64,000 nt of DNA, taken from positions 62,001-126,000 of the forward strand of contig NZ_JAVHUW010000051.1 in NCBI RefSeq assembly GCF_030954495.1, given 5' to 3'. The notes below the pieces were generated by a model. The model saw nothing but the letters and a program-made list of their open reading frames with translations, was not told where the DNA came from and ran no database searches. This DNA comes from Candidatus Desulfosporosinus nitrosoreducens. Its GTDB lineage: Bacteria > Bacillota > Desulfitobacteriia > Desulfitobacteriales > Desulfitobacteriaceae. Of this stretch, positions 49,186-57,399 are shown one piece after another (the stretch's first letter is position 1; each line of letters starts with the position of its first letter). The position numbers were made by a program, and so were the translations under genes.

Positions 49186-49608
49186 TTATGCGATTGCTGA
49201 GCCGAGATAATTTTGTGTGAAAGCAATTGCCTTTTTTGTTAGCTCCTCGCATAAGTGCGGCGGATTATCAGGTTTAAATCCCTGTGACCGTAAAGTTTTG
49301 CAGTTTAGGCTGCCAAACTCTTCTTCAAACTTCTTTGCTAAATCATAGCACATACTTACTATTTCCTCATTTCTGAGGTCTCTTTGCCTTCCGAAAATTC
49401 CAAGAAACATTAACGCCCCTTCAATCAGTCCGCACTGAGCACCATATTTACCAGCCCCATGCATGCCAATTGCCGCTTCAATAATTTGTGAGCACAAATC
49501 TGCTTTGAAAATCTCCGCAAGTATCTTAATCATTGTCGTAGCACAGTTTATATCATCATTCCAATATAGACTGTGAACCCGTTCATTGATATACTCGTCA
49601 AATTGCAT
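49186..49608 (-). CDS. C_GCAxxG_C_C family redox protein
   Basis: A 140-residue cysteine-containing protein with GKYGAQCGLIEGALMFLG, a spaced CKTLRSQGF and a final PPHLCEEL. These match the C_GCAxxG_C_C family of putative redox-active proteins, although the first cysteine of the GCAxxG motif is a glycine here. Partner proteins are unknown. It lies between two acetyltransferase genes, same strand. Confidence 0.78.
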   Translation of the reverse strand: MQFDEYINERVHSLYWNDDINCATTMIKILAEIFKADLCSQIIEAAIGMHGAGKYGAQCGLIEGALMFLGIFGRQRDLRNEEIVSMCYDLAKKFEEEFGSLNCKTLRSQGFKPDNPPHLCEELTKKAIAFTQNYLGSAIA

Positions 49609-49683
49609 CTCATGCTCAACTCTCTCTTTTTATAGTTATATCCCCTCTACACTCAATGCTCCCGGCGGTTTTGACTCCTACAT

Positions 49684-50157
49684 TTACCGCACATATTTGG
49701 CCATAATTAAGTCGGTATCCTCAAAACCAGCTTTTTGGTACAAGGCAATAGCCCGTTTATTATGGGAAAAAACATGTAATGTAATCTTACTAACTTGAAG
49801 CTTTCTCACTTCGGCATCTAACGCTTCCATAGCTTGTGTCCCGTACCCTTTGCCGCGGAACTCCTCAAAAATATAGAAATCGTTGATAAATGCCGTTTTA
49901 GCTGCCAAGCTATCGAAACATTGAAACCACAAATAACCAATCTTTATCTGATTAATAGGTTCAATAATTGAAAAGAGGTAGTGGTTTTCCGTATTTACAC
50001 CATTCGGTAGTAGTTTCGCAAAGGATTCTTTCGACAAGTTAAGCGCTTCCTTTTCCCGCCAAGTCCCTGCTTTAACTTTTTGATTTGCATACTCAGCAAT
50101 AGCATTCGGTAAATAATCATGGAAATCATGTTTGCTCATCTTTTCCAATCTAACCAT
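49684..50157 (-). CDS. GNAT acetyltransferase
   Basis: A 157-residue N-acetyltransferase: FRGKGYGTQAMEALDAEV is the acetyl-CoA loop, followed by KITLHVFSHNKRAIALYQKAGF. It resembles ribosomal-protein/antibiotic acetylases of the small GNAT group. Ribosome site GGAGG precedes ATG. Substrate not determinable. Confidence 0.9.
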   Translation of the reverse strand: MVRLEKMSKHDFHDYLPNAIAEYANQKVKAGTWREKEALNLSKESFAKLLPNGVNTENHYLFSIIEPINQIKIGYLWFQCFDSLAAKTAFINDFYIFEEFRGKGYGTQAMEALDAEVRKLQVSKITLHVFSHNKRAIALYQKAGFEDTDLIMAKYVR

Positions 50158-50288
50158 AATAAACCTCCATAATCTTTTCAGCTCTAGATCCCAACGCTTC
50201 CGGAGATGTTGTTGCAGTTATGCCGCGCATGTTTAAGCATAAATTCTTATAACATTCTATATGAGGCCGCTTCTAGAACATGTTAAAG

Positions 50289-50669
50289 CTATTTTGCTTG
50301 CTTTTTTATCTCATTAAATCTTTCTTCAGCAGCCATAATGGCATCAATACCTGTTTTACAGAGGACATTAATCCCTTTCACGATCGTAACAATGTTGAAA
50401 GCCTCCACCAACTCCCCTACAGTTAGCCCCGCTTCAACGGCAGCCACGGCATGTGCCTTAGCTCCACTTACCTCATTATCCAACGAGTCCAATATCGTAA
50501 AGATTAATTCCGCTGTTTTTCTAGGTAATTCTCCATCCTGGATTGATTTGCGCATAGTGAAATAACCTTCCAGGGCATCCGGCGAATACTTCGCTAAGAT
50601 ATCTGCAAAAGGAGGTTCCCATTTGAGTTCCTCTCTGTAATATCTTAATATGTCTTTGTTCTTTTCCAC
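50289..50669 (-). CDS. Carboxymuconolactone decarboxylase family protein
   Basis: A 126-residue helical protein of the CMD fold (FADILAKYSPDALEGYFTMR, KTAELIFTILDSL). It has no CxxC pair at the AhpD active site and keeps only one cysteine, near residue 106. GTG start at 50669 follows GGGGTGA. A lactone- or peroxide-related role is not supported by residues. It is a distant relative of the 27.8-kb protein. Confidence 0.8.
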   Translation of the reverse strand: MEKNKDILRYYREELKWEPPFADILAKYSPDALEGYFTMRKSIQDGELPRKTAELIFTILDSLDNEVSGAKAHAVAAVEAGLTVGELVEAFNIVTIVKGINVLCKTGIDAIMAAEERFNEIKKQAK

Positions 50670-50787
50670 TTACAGTCACCCCACGTGATAATTCCGTAAT
50701 CCTGACCTGCGCCGTCCAAACATTCGGTGTAAGTTATTTTTGCCAAGCCTAACTTTAATATTATTTTGCAATTATTCTTAATTACTA

Positions 50788-50816
50788 TTGTTTTCCTCTT
50801 GCTACTATGTTAGAAT
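50788..50816 (+). promoter_or_regulatory. Sigma-A promoter of the DoxX gene
   Basis: TTGTTT (50788-50793) and TAGAAT (50811-50816) are 17 bp apart, and the start codon lies 46 bp downstream. Confidence 0.65.
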
Positions 50817-50861
50817 AATTATCAGAAAGAACTTATTGCTTACAAAGAGGAGGTTATAGTA

Positions 50862-51413
50862 ATGAACTCTTACATTAACGCAGTGAAAGCTGAATTAAAG
50901 GATTGGAAAAAAACTCTTTTACTATTTATCTTAACAGCAGCAAGAATCATATATGGCTGGTCTTGGGTCAGTGCCGGTTGGGAAAAAGCTACATCAGGCT
51001 GGTTTAACTTCCAAGGAGGTCACTCTGCCAAACTGATTGCCGGAATGGCTGCCAACATGCTCCCGCCCAAGGCACATGGCTTTGACCCTCTTTATATCAA
51101 TAAATTGTGGTCATGGGTTGCAATCCATATCTTTAACGGAATGCCCAGTGTAACCGATTTCTTAGTTCCTATTTGTGAGATTATCGTTGGCGTTGGCATG
51201 ATAATTGGTTTTAGACTATTATGGGTTGCTCTTCTCGGGCTCTTCCTGAATGTACAGTTTATCACTTCCGGTTCCGCCAATAATTTTGGCTATATCTGGA
51301 CAGACGTCATCGTTATGAATTTCGCCAAATACTTTGAGTTAATTGGTCTTAGCGGATATTTGGCTTTTAAAAAAGGTCAACAAGAACCCGTAGGCAAAAG
51401 AATTGCCGCCTGA
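50862..51413 (+). CDS. DoxX/DoxD-like membrane protein
   Basis: A 183-residue protein with four hydrophobic segments (about residues 16-37, 80-105, 107-125 and 143-166). It has GWSWVSAGWEKATSGWF and GLFLNVQFITSGSANNF, typical of the DoxX/TQO small subunit family. In archaea DoxD is part of thiosulfate:quinone oxidoreductase; in bacteria DoxX proteins have unclear roles in redox or membrane stress. Single-gene unit between promoter and terminator. Confidence 0.85.
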   Translation: MNSYINAVKAELKDWKKTLLLFILTAARIIYGWSWVSAGWEKATSGWFNFQGGHSAKLIAGMAANMLPPKAHGFDPLYINKLWSWVAIHIFNGMPSVTDFLVPICEIIVGVGMIIGFRLLWVALLGLFLNVQFITSGSANNFGYIWTDVIVMNFAKYFELIGLSGYLAFKKGQQEPVGKRIAA

Positions 51414-51433
51414 GTTTATTTAAAGTTAGTTAG

Positions 51434-51471
51434 AGCATCGTATACTTTTCTGAAGTATACGATGCTTTTTT
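51434..51471 (+). terminator. Terminator of the DoxX gene
   Basis: A perfect 14-bp stem AGCATCGTATACTT (51434-51447) with complement 51453-51466 and 5-nt loop is followed by six T residues. It begins 21 bp past the stop codon. Confidence 0.95.
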
Positions 51472-51557
51472 GAGGATAGAGGGCTTCTTTGGCAAAGCGG
51501 GGAGTTAAATTTTCATATTACCCTTGGGAGCCTGGGAATGGGGATAATGGACCTATT

Positions 51558-52334
51558 CTAAAACGTATTTTTCAGTGTTTGCTCTATTTCCTTAATATAC
51601 ATACCTACATCTTCGGGGCGATGAGCATCTGAGGCAGTAATTATCTCAACACCGGCATTTTGGAATATTTGTAACATGGTCTCATTCATTCCAAGCCTTG
51701 AATGCTTGTAGTTCAAATGGAGTCCTGCACTTTGTTCGGCTTTTACACCCGATTTAACCAGCAGACCGGCAATTTTTTGGTATGTTTCTGTCAAGTCGCC
51801 AGATGGATAGTTGCCAAAACATTTAATTGAATCAGGGTGGGCCAATATGTCAAAAAGCCGGGATTTTATTAGATTACCCATAATTTCATAGTAACGTCCA
51901 TATGTTGCATCAACATCGCGCCCATACCAATGTTCAGGTTTGTGGTCAAAAGCCCAGCCGTCAATATAATGGACGGAACCCGTTATAAAATCAAACGGAT
52001 AACAGCGAGTCAGCTTGTGTATTTCTTCTTCATGTTGCTCAAAATAGCAGACTTCCAGCCCAAACTGAATTTTAATCGGATACTTTAAGGTACGCGCAAT
52101 CTCAATGAAATTAATATATTCTTTCAAAGGAACCTTTAGCCTTGTCTCCAGCCATTTGCCGAAATAACTGTCAGGATTGATATCACTATATATACTCCTG
52201 GATTCTATAAAGCGGTGAGAATGTTCGAGGAGATATAAACTATTTATGCCGCGTTGCCTTGCCGCATCAACAAAACGCTCAAGCCATTCTATGGTATAAG
52301 GACCCCGTTCTAAATGAACATGACCATCAATCAC
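51558..52334 (-). CDS. PHP-domain phosphoesterase (histidinol-phosphatase-like)
   Basis: A 258-residue PHP-superfamily protein with DGHVHLERGPYT at the start (first metal motif), LEHSHRF, GSVHYIDGW and ITASDAHRPEDVGM. It resembles HisK-type histidinol-phosphate phosphatases, but no his genes are near, so another phosphoester substrate is possible. GTG at 52334 follows AAAGGAG by 8 nt; the open frame to 52373 has no site. Confidence 0.85.
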   Translation of the reverse strand: MIDGHVHLERGPYTIEWLERFVDAARQRGINSLYLLEHSHRFIESRSIYSDINPDSYFGKWLETRLKVPLKEYINFIEIARTLKYPIKIQFGLEVCYFEQHEEEIHKLTRCYPFDFITGSVHYIDGWAFDHKPEHWYGRDVDATYGRYYEIMGNLIKSRLFDILAHPDSIKCFGNYPSGDLTETYQKIAGLLVKSGVKAEQSAGLHLNYKHSRLGMNETMLQIFQNAGVEIITASDAHRPEDVGMYIKEIEQTLKNTF

Positions 52335-52406
52335 GGTGGCGTCTCCTTTGCAAGTTCTTTTCCATATGGTCACCTTTTATTATAGGGAGCAACCAACCCA
52401 GGAAAA

Positions 52407-52679
52407 TTAACGAATAAACTTATTCAGTGCCTCTTCCAAATCGGCTAAGACCTTCTCTTTATTTCCTGACTCTACGCCTTCTATGACACAGTCGTGTAAA
52501 TGATCCTTGAGAATTAATTTTCCGACGTTGTCCAGCGCCGCCCGGGCCGCCGCAATCTGGATCAGCAGCTCGCCGCAGTCCCGATCATGCTCGGCCATTT
52601 CCTTAATTGAGCGGACATGACCTTCAATACGCGCCAAACGGTTAATAACGCTTCTCTGGTGTTTATGATTGGAATCCAT
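52407..52679 (-). CDS. CsoR/RcnR-family metal-sensing repressor
   Basis: A 90-residue helical repressor of the DUF156 family. The metal-binding triad of CsoR is present: Cys in DRDCGELL, His and Cys in DHLHDCV. The length matches CsoR. Copper, nickel/cobalt and formaldehyde sensors of the family use the same fold, so the metal is not settled; RcnR-type sensors have a histidine two residues after the start, where here MDSNHKH also has histidines. It should bind the G-tract palindrome at 56293 in front of the metal ATPase operon. Confidence 0.9.
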   Translation of the reverse strand: MDSNHKHQRSVINRLARIEGHVRSIKEMAEHDRDCGELLIQIAAARAALDNVGKLILKDHLHDCVIEGVESGNKEKVLADLEEALNKFIR

Positions 52680-52824
52680 TTGCCGGCCTAACCTCCCAAC
52701 GCAATTCCCATTTGAACTTATTATACCAAATGGAAGATTAGGAAAGCCAATGCTCAATTGTTATAATTCGAAGAACAAGCAGCTGTTTCTGCCCCAACGA
52801 AGTGGCTGAAACAGCTGTTTAAGA

Positions 52825-54147
52825 TCAGGCAAAATCCCCGCCAGTAACAAACCGGGTTACAATTTTGTGTAATCGCCGCAGGGCAAAGAGCAAAGCGTCT
52901 TCCGAAATGCGCTCATTTGCCCTGTGAATCAGGCGAATATCCGTCTCCGGAGGCGTAGGGAAAAAACCGTAGGAACTGATTCCTTTCTTTCTTAAAAGCC
53001 CGCTGTCCGTTGAGCCCGGAGTAATAAAGGGCAGCAGTTCTATAGTCTGCTCGCCCCGGCCACGCATAGCCGAAACAATGCCGCGATACAGCGGCGTGTC
53101 CAGCGGAGAATTGCTCGGTTCGCTGCAGGATACTATCCGGGTATCCGTTAGATATTGCGGATCAATCAGGCGCAGTTGAAAAATTTTTTCTTGCCATTCC
53201 TGCCCTGATTCTCCAGGCAGCATACGTATGTGAAGACGAAGGACGCAAGAGCCGTCCTCCGCCGGGGGCAAGGACTCTGCTTCAAATATATTATTCAGCA
53301 AGGCCTCGTAATCTAAAGGCAAGTTGGAAAATCTCTTTAAGAGGGCCAGTTTCCCCCGGCAAGAAAATAATGACTCCAAAGCCCTGGGCAGGTGGTGAAT
53401 TCGCCATAAAGCCTGCAGCATGGGCTGCATAAGGTCAGGATTCTGCGGGCCGAGTTGCCGGGAAGGAAAGTTGAAGCAAAGATTGCCTGAACCCTCCGCC
53501 TTCATTTGACAGTCCAAGACCAAATGCCCTTTTTCAGCATATTGGCAGGTATAGACGTCCCCTCTTTTGCGGTGAAAGGAAAAACCTCCTCCTTCATTTA
53601 AGGCATAGCGGCATTCCCGGAAATCGTCGGTAGATTTTAAAAGCCAATCCACCCCCCATCTCCCTCCCGCTTCTTCGTCAGCCGTTGCGGCAAAAACCAA
53701 GCCTCTTTGCAAAGGAATCCTTTTGCGCCGGATCAGCAAGACAAGCATCAGCCAGACAACTGCCAGACCTTTACAGTCAATGGCCCCCCGGCCCCAAACC
53801 TCCCCGGAATCCCTATCCCCGCTAAAGGGAAGGTGACGCCAGGCGGACACATTGCCCGCCGGAGCGACATCAAGATGCGAGAGCAGCAGCAAAGCCTGAT
53901 TCGGCACCTTACCCGGCAGGCGGCAAATCAAGGAACCTTTGCCGGAAATCGGTTCTCTGACTGTGGCCGGCAAGCCATTGGCTGTCAACACGGTCCGCAG
54001 ATAGTGAGCCGCCACAGTTTCCCGATGGCGGCTTGACGAAGTGTCAATTTGGAGCAGCCGCTGCAAATAATGCACCATCTCCTGCTTGACATCATCCCAA
54101 TTGATATCCGCTTCCGTTTCCGGTTCCTGCACTGATCCCCCGCTCAT
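52825..54147 (-). CDS. M20-family metallopeptidase (carboxypeptidase S/PM20D1-like)
   Basis: A 440-residue aminoacylase/carboxypeptidase of the M20 clan. Zinc and catalytic residues are in LLSHLDVAPA, WGRGAIDCKG, TADEEAGG and HRANERIS. The ATG overlaps the stop codon of the P-type ATPase gene (ATGA), so the two are co-translated. That pairing is odd: nothing in the sequence explains why a peptidase should be tied to a metal pump, unless it trims a peptide or chelate that carries metal. Confidence 0.9.
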   Translation of the reverse strand: MSGGSVQEPETEADINWDDVKQEMVHYLQRLLQIDTSSSRHRETVAAHYLRTVLTANGLPATVREPISGKGSLICRLPGKVPNQALLLLSHLDVAPAGNVSAWRHLPFSGDRDSGEVWGRGAIDCKGLAVVWLMLVLLIRRKRIPLQRGLVFAATADEEAGGRWGVDWLLKSTDDFRECRYALNEGGGFSFHRKRGDVYTCQYAEKGHLVLDCQMKAEGSGNLCFNFPSRQLGPQNPDLMQPMLQALWRIHHLPRALESLFSCRGKLALLKRFSNLPLDYEALLNNIFEAESLPPAEDGSCVLRLHIRMLPGESGQEWQEKIFQLRLIDPQYLTDTRIVSCSEPSNSPLDTPLYRGIVSAMRGRGEQTIELLPFITPGSTDSGLLRKKGISSYGFFPTPPETDIRLIHRANERISEDALLFALRRLHKIVTRFVTGGDFA

Positions 54148-56060
54148 AGGGCGGATTCTGCCGGCTGAGAGAGGGAGGAAGTTTCCGAGGCGGAATTGTC
54201 CAACTTATAGGTAAGCATCCGGGCGGAGTTCAAAACCACAAAGAGAGAAGCAACATTATGCACAACAGCCGCGGCGATCGGAGAGAGGAAGCCGGAGGTG
54301 GCCAGAGTAATGCCCACAAGATTTACACCCACGGCGAAGACCCAGATATTCTGTTTGATGATTTTCAAAGCCCGGCGGCTTAAGCCCAGGGTAAAAGGCA
54401 GCATGCGCAAATCGTCCGCCATGAAAGCCATATCGGCCGATTCAATCGCCACATCCGCTCCTGCCGCTCCCATGGCGATTCCTACATCGGCAAGAGTGAG
54501 AGCGGGAGCATCATTAATGCCGTCGCCGACCATCGCTACGACTTCTCCTGCTTGCTGCAGAGATCTGATGAACTCCAGCTTTTCTTCGGGCAACAAATTG
54601 GCCTGGTATTCGCTGATGCCGGCTTGCCGGCTGATCGCGGCGGCTGACTTTTCATTGTCGCCGGTAAGCATAATTATCCTCTCGACACCGGATTTCCTTA
54701 CGTCTTCAACTACCCCCGGGGCTTGTTCCCGCAGAGTATCCGCAATGGCGATGCCGCCGACAACCTCCCCGTTTTTCAGCACCAGCAGTACCGTTCGCCC
54801 TTGCTCCTCTTGTCTGTCCAGAAATGCCTGGGCTGCCGCTTTGTTGCCGGTGTCTGCCACTTGTTCCAGACTGCGCCGATTGCCGACCTCAATTGCGGCA
54901 CCTTCATATTGACAGTAGACCCCGCGGCCAAAAACAGCCTGGAATTCCTCCGGTTCCGGAACGGAAAGCTTTTTTCTCCCCGCTTCTTTCATAATTGCCT
55001 CGGCCAGCGGGTGTTCTGAGCGTTTTTCGGCGAGGGCCGCCGTAAAAAGGACCTCCTCCTGCGTATAGGAGGCGAAGGTTTGAAGCTCTATGACCTGAGG
55101 ATGGCCTGAGGTTAGAGTCCCGGTCTTGTCTAAGCAAACGGCAGTCACCCGGCCGGCAGACTCCAAAGTAATGCCGCCCTTAATCAGGGCTCCGCGCTTT
55201 GCGGCATTGCCGATACTCGCCACAACGGCTGTCGGCGTCGCCAAAACCAGAGCACAGGGGCAGGCAATGACCAGAACCGACATCACTCGCAGCAGGTCCT
55301 GAGTAAATAGCCAAACCAAAGCACAGATTCCTAAAATAACCGGAGTAAAATATTTGGCAAACTGATCCGCCGTTCTTTGCGTACTCCCCTTATTTTCCTG
55401 TGCTTCATACACTACCTGAATAATTTTTCCCAAAGTGGTCTGACTGCCGATCTTCTCAGTCTGCAGCTCAAAGGCTCCGCTCTGATTGATTGTCCCGGCA
55501 AAAACCTTTGCCCCGCTTGTTTTTTCCCGCGGCAAAGATTCTCCCGTAATCGAGGCCTCATTGATAACGGCCTGCCCGGATAAAATAACCCCGTCAACCG
55601 GAATGCGCTCCCCGGGTTTGACTAAAACCTTTTCTCCGACAAGCACTTCTTCCAGAGGAACTGAGATGTACTCCTCATGGCGGCGGACCCAGGCCGTATC
55701 CGGGGATAATTGAATCAATTCGCGCACGGCGTCGCGCGTGCGGTCCAAGGTAATATCCTCCAGGAATTCTCCGGCGACCATCATAAAGGCGACAATCGCT
55801 CCGGCCAGATATTCCCCGACATACGTTGTCCCGATGAGGGCGAATATAATCAGCAAACCGGCCGTTATTTTTCGCTTTTCGATCATGGTGACCAGCGTCG
55901 ACCAGGTAATAAAGCCTCCCCCAAGTATGAGCGGAATAACGGCCAAATTAAACCCCAGCCCATTTTCTCGGCCTGAAAGGGCGGCGGCTATAATGAAAAA
56001 CAACAAGATTCCGGGAAAGAAAAATTTCCGGTATTTCATCAGTAGGTAGGAAACTCTCAT
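54144..56060 (-). CDS. P1B-type heavy-metal ATPase
   Basis: A 638-residue metal-transport ATPase. There is no N-terminal HMA domain. The transmembrane metal motif is CPC (SVLVIACPCALVLATPT, about residue 268), with DKTGTLTSG as the phosphorylation site, SEHPLAEAI for nucleotide binding, and GDGINDAPAL at the hinge. The last helices read VGVNLVGITL and HNVASLFVVLNSARML, which are not those of classic Cu (MxxSS) or Zn/Cd (DxG) types, so the ion is uncertain. A B12 riboswitch and CsoR-like site upstream point to cobalt or nickel, but CPC is not the SPC of CoaT. Confidence 0.92.
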   Translation of the reverse strand: MRVSYLLMKYRKFFFPGILLFFIIAAALSGRENGLGFNLAVIPLILGGGFITWSTLVTMIEKRKITAGLLIIFALIGTTYVGEYLAGAIVAFMMVAGEFLEDITLDRTRDAVRELIQLSPDTAWVRRHEEYISVPLEEVLVGEKVLVKPGERIPVDGVILSGQAVINEASITGESLPREKTSGAKVFAGTINQSGAFELQTEKIGSQTTLGKIIQVVYEAQENKGSTQRTADQFAKYFTPVILGICALVWLFTQDLLRVMSVLVIACPCALVLATPTAVVASIGNAAKRGALIKGGITLESAGRVTAVCLDKTGTLTSGHPQVIELQTFASYTQEEVLFTAALAEKRSEHPLAEAIMKEAGRKKLSVPEPEEFQAVFGRGVYCQYEGAAIEVGNRRSLEQVADTGNKAAAQAFLDRQEEQGRTVLLVLKNGEVVGGIAIADTLREQAPGVVEDVRKSGVERIIMLTGDNEKSAAAISRQAGISEYQANLLPEEKLEFIRSLQQAGEVVAMVGDGINDAPALTLADVGIAMGAAGADVAIESADMAFMADDLRMLPFTLGLSRRALKIIKQNIWVFAVGVNLVGITLATSGFLSPIAAAVVHNVASLFVVLNSARMLTYKLDNSASETSSLSQPAESAL

Positions 56061-56075
56061 TTTAGATTCCCTCTC

Positions 56076-56264
56076 TTAAGCGTGCATTTTCCAGATCAAG
56101 ACTCCAACGATGGCGATCACCACAATAACGCCGACCACAATTTTGAGGGTTGTGCCGTCGTTTTGGTGGGCATCATGACTGTGATTGCGACTGCTTCTTT
56201 GATCATATTTATTTGCCGCCTGATTTATTAATTTATCTAAAATTCCATGGTCTCCTTCATGCAT
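56076..56264 (-). CDS. Histidine-rich single-pass membrane peptide (62 aa)
   Basis: A 62-residue protein: a soluble N-terminal half with eight histidines and several acids, including HSHDAHQND, followed by one hydrophobic helix (LKIVVGVIVVIAIVGVLIW). ATG at 56264 is 9 nt after AGGAGGAGG. It lies 15 bp upstream of the P1B-ATPase gene. The histidines suggest metal binding at the membrane, perhaps delivering ion to the pump, which lacks its own metal-binding domain. No family recognised. Confidence 0.75.
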   Translation of the reverse strand: MHEGDHGILDKLINQAANKYDQRSSRNHSHDAHQNDGTTLKIVVGVIVVIAIVGVLIWKMHA

Positions 56265-56292
56265 GATCAAAAACCTCCTCCTAATTTCACTT

Positions 56293-56311
56293 TATCCCCC
56301 CTAGGGGGATA
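56293..56311. promoter_or_regulatory. CsoR/RcnR-like operator, 19-bp palindrome
   Basis: TATCCCCC-CTA-GGGGGATA is a perfect dyad with 8-bp arms, of the G-tract type flanked by A/T bound by CsoR/RcnR/FrmR proteins. It lies 28 bp upstream of the histidine-rich peptide. A weaker similar word, ATCCCGTAGGTATA, is at 56392-56405. Confidence 0.7.
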
Positions 56312-56402
56312 TTTGAGTCAAAATAAAAACTATTCGCCTGAGAAGCAGCCAATAGTCCCTATAAGCATCCACCTCCCTAACATCCCGTAGGTATACCAGA
56401 TT

Positions 56403-56579
56403 TTGGTGTGAGCAGGTCTCCTGGCTCAAGTTCCTCATCAACTCACGTCTTCCCGGGTCCACCCAGTGACACCATGTGAGTTAACTCCCTTTTACAGTGG
56501 CGGGAGCCGCGTCAGCTTCAACTGACTTCCCTTTCGTTCTTTCCTCGGAAAGAATTACTCAACACCCCTATGCAATTAA
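56403..56579 (-). ncRNA. Cobalamin riboswitch
   Basis: On the minus strand the aptamer has GGGAAGTCAGTTGAAGCTGA, CGCGGCTCCCGCCACTGTAA (the G-rich box and core), TGTCACTGGGTGGACCCGGG, and at its 3' end the B12 box GAGCCAGGAGACCTGC. These are the conserved parts of the adenosyl/methylcobalamin riboswitch. It is downstream of an extended -10 promoter (56584-56592) and upstream of the histidine-rich peptide and P1B-ATPase genes. The expression platform probably lies in 56265-56402. Confidence 0.93.
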
Positions 56580-56583
56580 ATTA

Positions 56584-56592
56584 ATTGTAGCA
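56584..56592 (-). promoter_or_regulatory. Promoter of the riboswitch-controlled operon
   Basis: On the minus strand TGCTACAAT is an extended -10 box just upstream of the riboswitch. The -35 region is unclear. Confidence 0.55.
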
Positions 56593-56654
56593 CGGACCTA
56601 ATAGTTTGCATAGCATAAACAATTTATCTTATAAAAAGATTCTGTCAGCTCGTC

Positions 56655-57185
56655 TCAGATGTTTAACAAACTTCTCAGTCTCTTGGCATAATGTCTGCTG
56701 ACAGGAATTGGTTCCGCTGCCGCTTTCAAATTCACCAAATATGTGGAATTGAACCACGGTACTATTTTATCAACATGATCCATATTTATGACAAAACTCT
56801 TATGGCATCTAAAAAAACCCCTGTTGGACAGCCTGCCTTCCAGATACTCCAGCGAGTTATTGCTTTCAAAAATACCGTAGTTCGTATAGATTAGCACCCT
56901 TTTTTTATCCATGGTAAAATATAAGATCATCGCAGGATCGATTAGGACAATGCTGTTTTCCTTCCATACGGCAATCTGATCAATTACCTGCCTTATATCC
57001 TCTTTATCATTCAGGGAGCTCACTGATTGCTGCGCAGCTTTGCTCATTTCCCCTGGTTTAATATTTATGCCTTTCGGTGCCTCAATCGCTAATTGCAGTT
57101 CTTCTTTATCATTACTTATTACTTTTACAACAATATTTTCGCCAATTACAACATACTCACCAGATTTTCTTGCTATTGTAAAAAT
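56655..57185 (-). CDS. CsrA-LytTR fusion regulator with a probable ATT start codon
   Basis: A 176-residue protein. Residues 1-47 align without gaps to CsrA: ARKSGEYVVIGENIVVKV then LQLAIEAPKGINIKPGE. R6, G9, I14, G15, A36 and P37 are kept, but R44, central to RNA binding, is proline. After a 30-residue linker comes a LytTR DNA-binding domain (about residues 75-176). The only ATG is at 57047, in the middle, without a ribosome site. GGGAGGAGA at 57192-57200 lies 6 or 9 nt before two ATT codons (57188, 57185), one of which would be the start. No other start codon exists between this site and the stop upstream. Confidence 0.75.
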   Translation of the reverse strand: MFTIARKSGEYVVIGENIVVKVISNDKEELQLAIEAPKGINIKPGEMSKAAQQSVSSLNDKEDIRQVIDQIAVWKENSIVLIDPAMILYFTMDKKRVLIYTNYGIFESNNSLEYLEGRLSNRGFFRCHKSFVINMDHVDKIVPWFNSTYLVNLKAAAEPIPVSRHYAKRLRSLLNI

Positions 57186-57300
57186 AATAAATCTCCTCCC
57201 TTTGCCGAAATACCAATCGGAGTTTCGTATTAAAAAGATATTTGGCTAAATACCCTCTAGCTGTATCATAAAACATCGACCCTAAATGAACCCTAAATGA

Positions 57301-57338
57301 GAAGTGCCTCAGAGGATAATTGTCCTATGAGACACTTC
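57301..57338 (-). terminator. Terminator of the HK-RR operon
   Basis: GAAGTGCCTCA (57301-57311) pairs with 57328-57338, with a nested GGATAATTGTCC hairpin. On the minus strand it is followed by TCTCATTT. It lies 62 bp past the response regulator stop. An 11-bp direct repeat (CCCTAAATGA twice, 57280-57300) follows it. Confidence 0.6.
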
Positions 57339-57399
57339 AAGGTGAGCCTTATATCAGGGTTCCACGCTCCTATCCCAATATGACGATAAGCAAAAAATT

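Noticed and set aside
57040..57249. Plus-strand frame of 69 codons opposite the CsrA part
   Set aside because: It is the shadow of the CsrA-coding strand, with no ribosome site; the minus frame has clear domain similarity.
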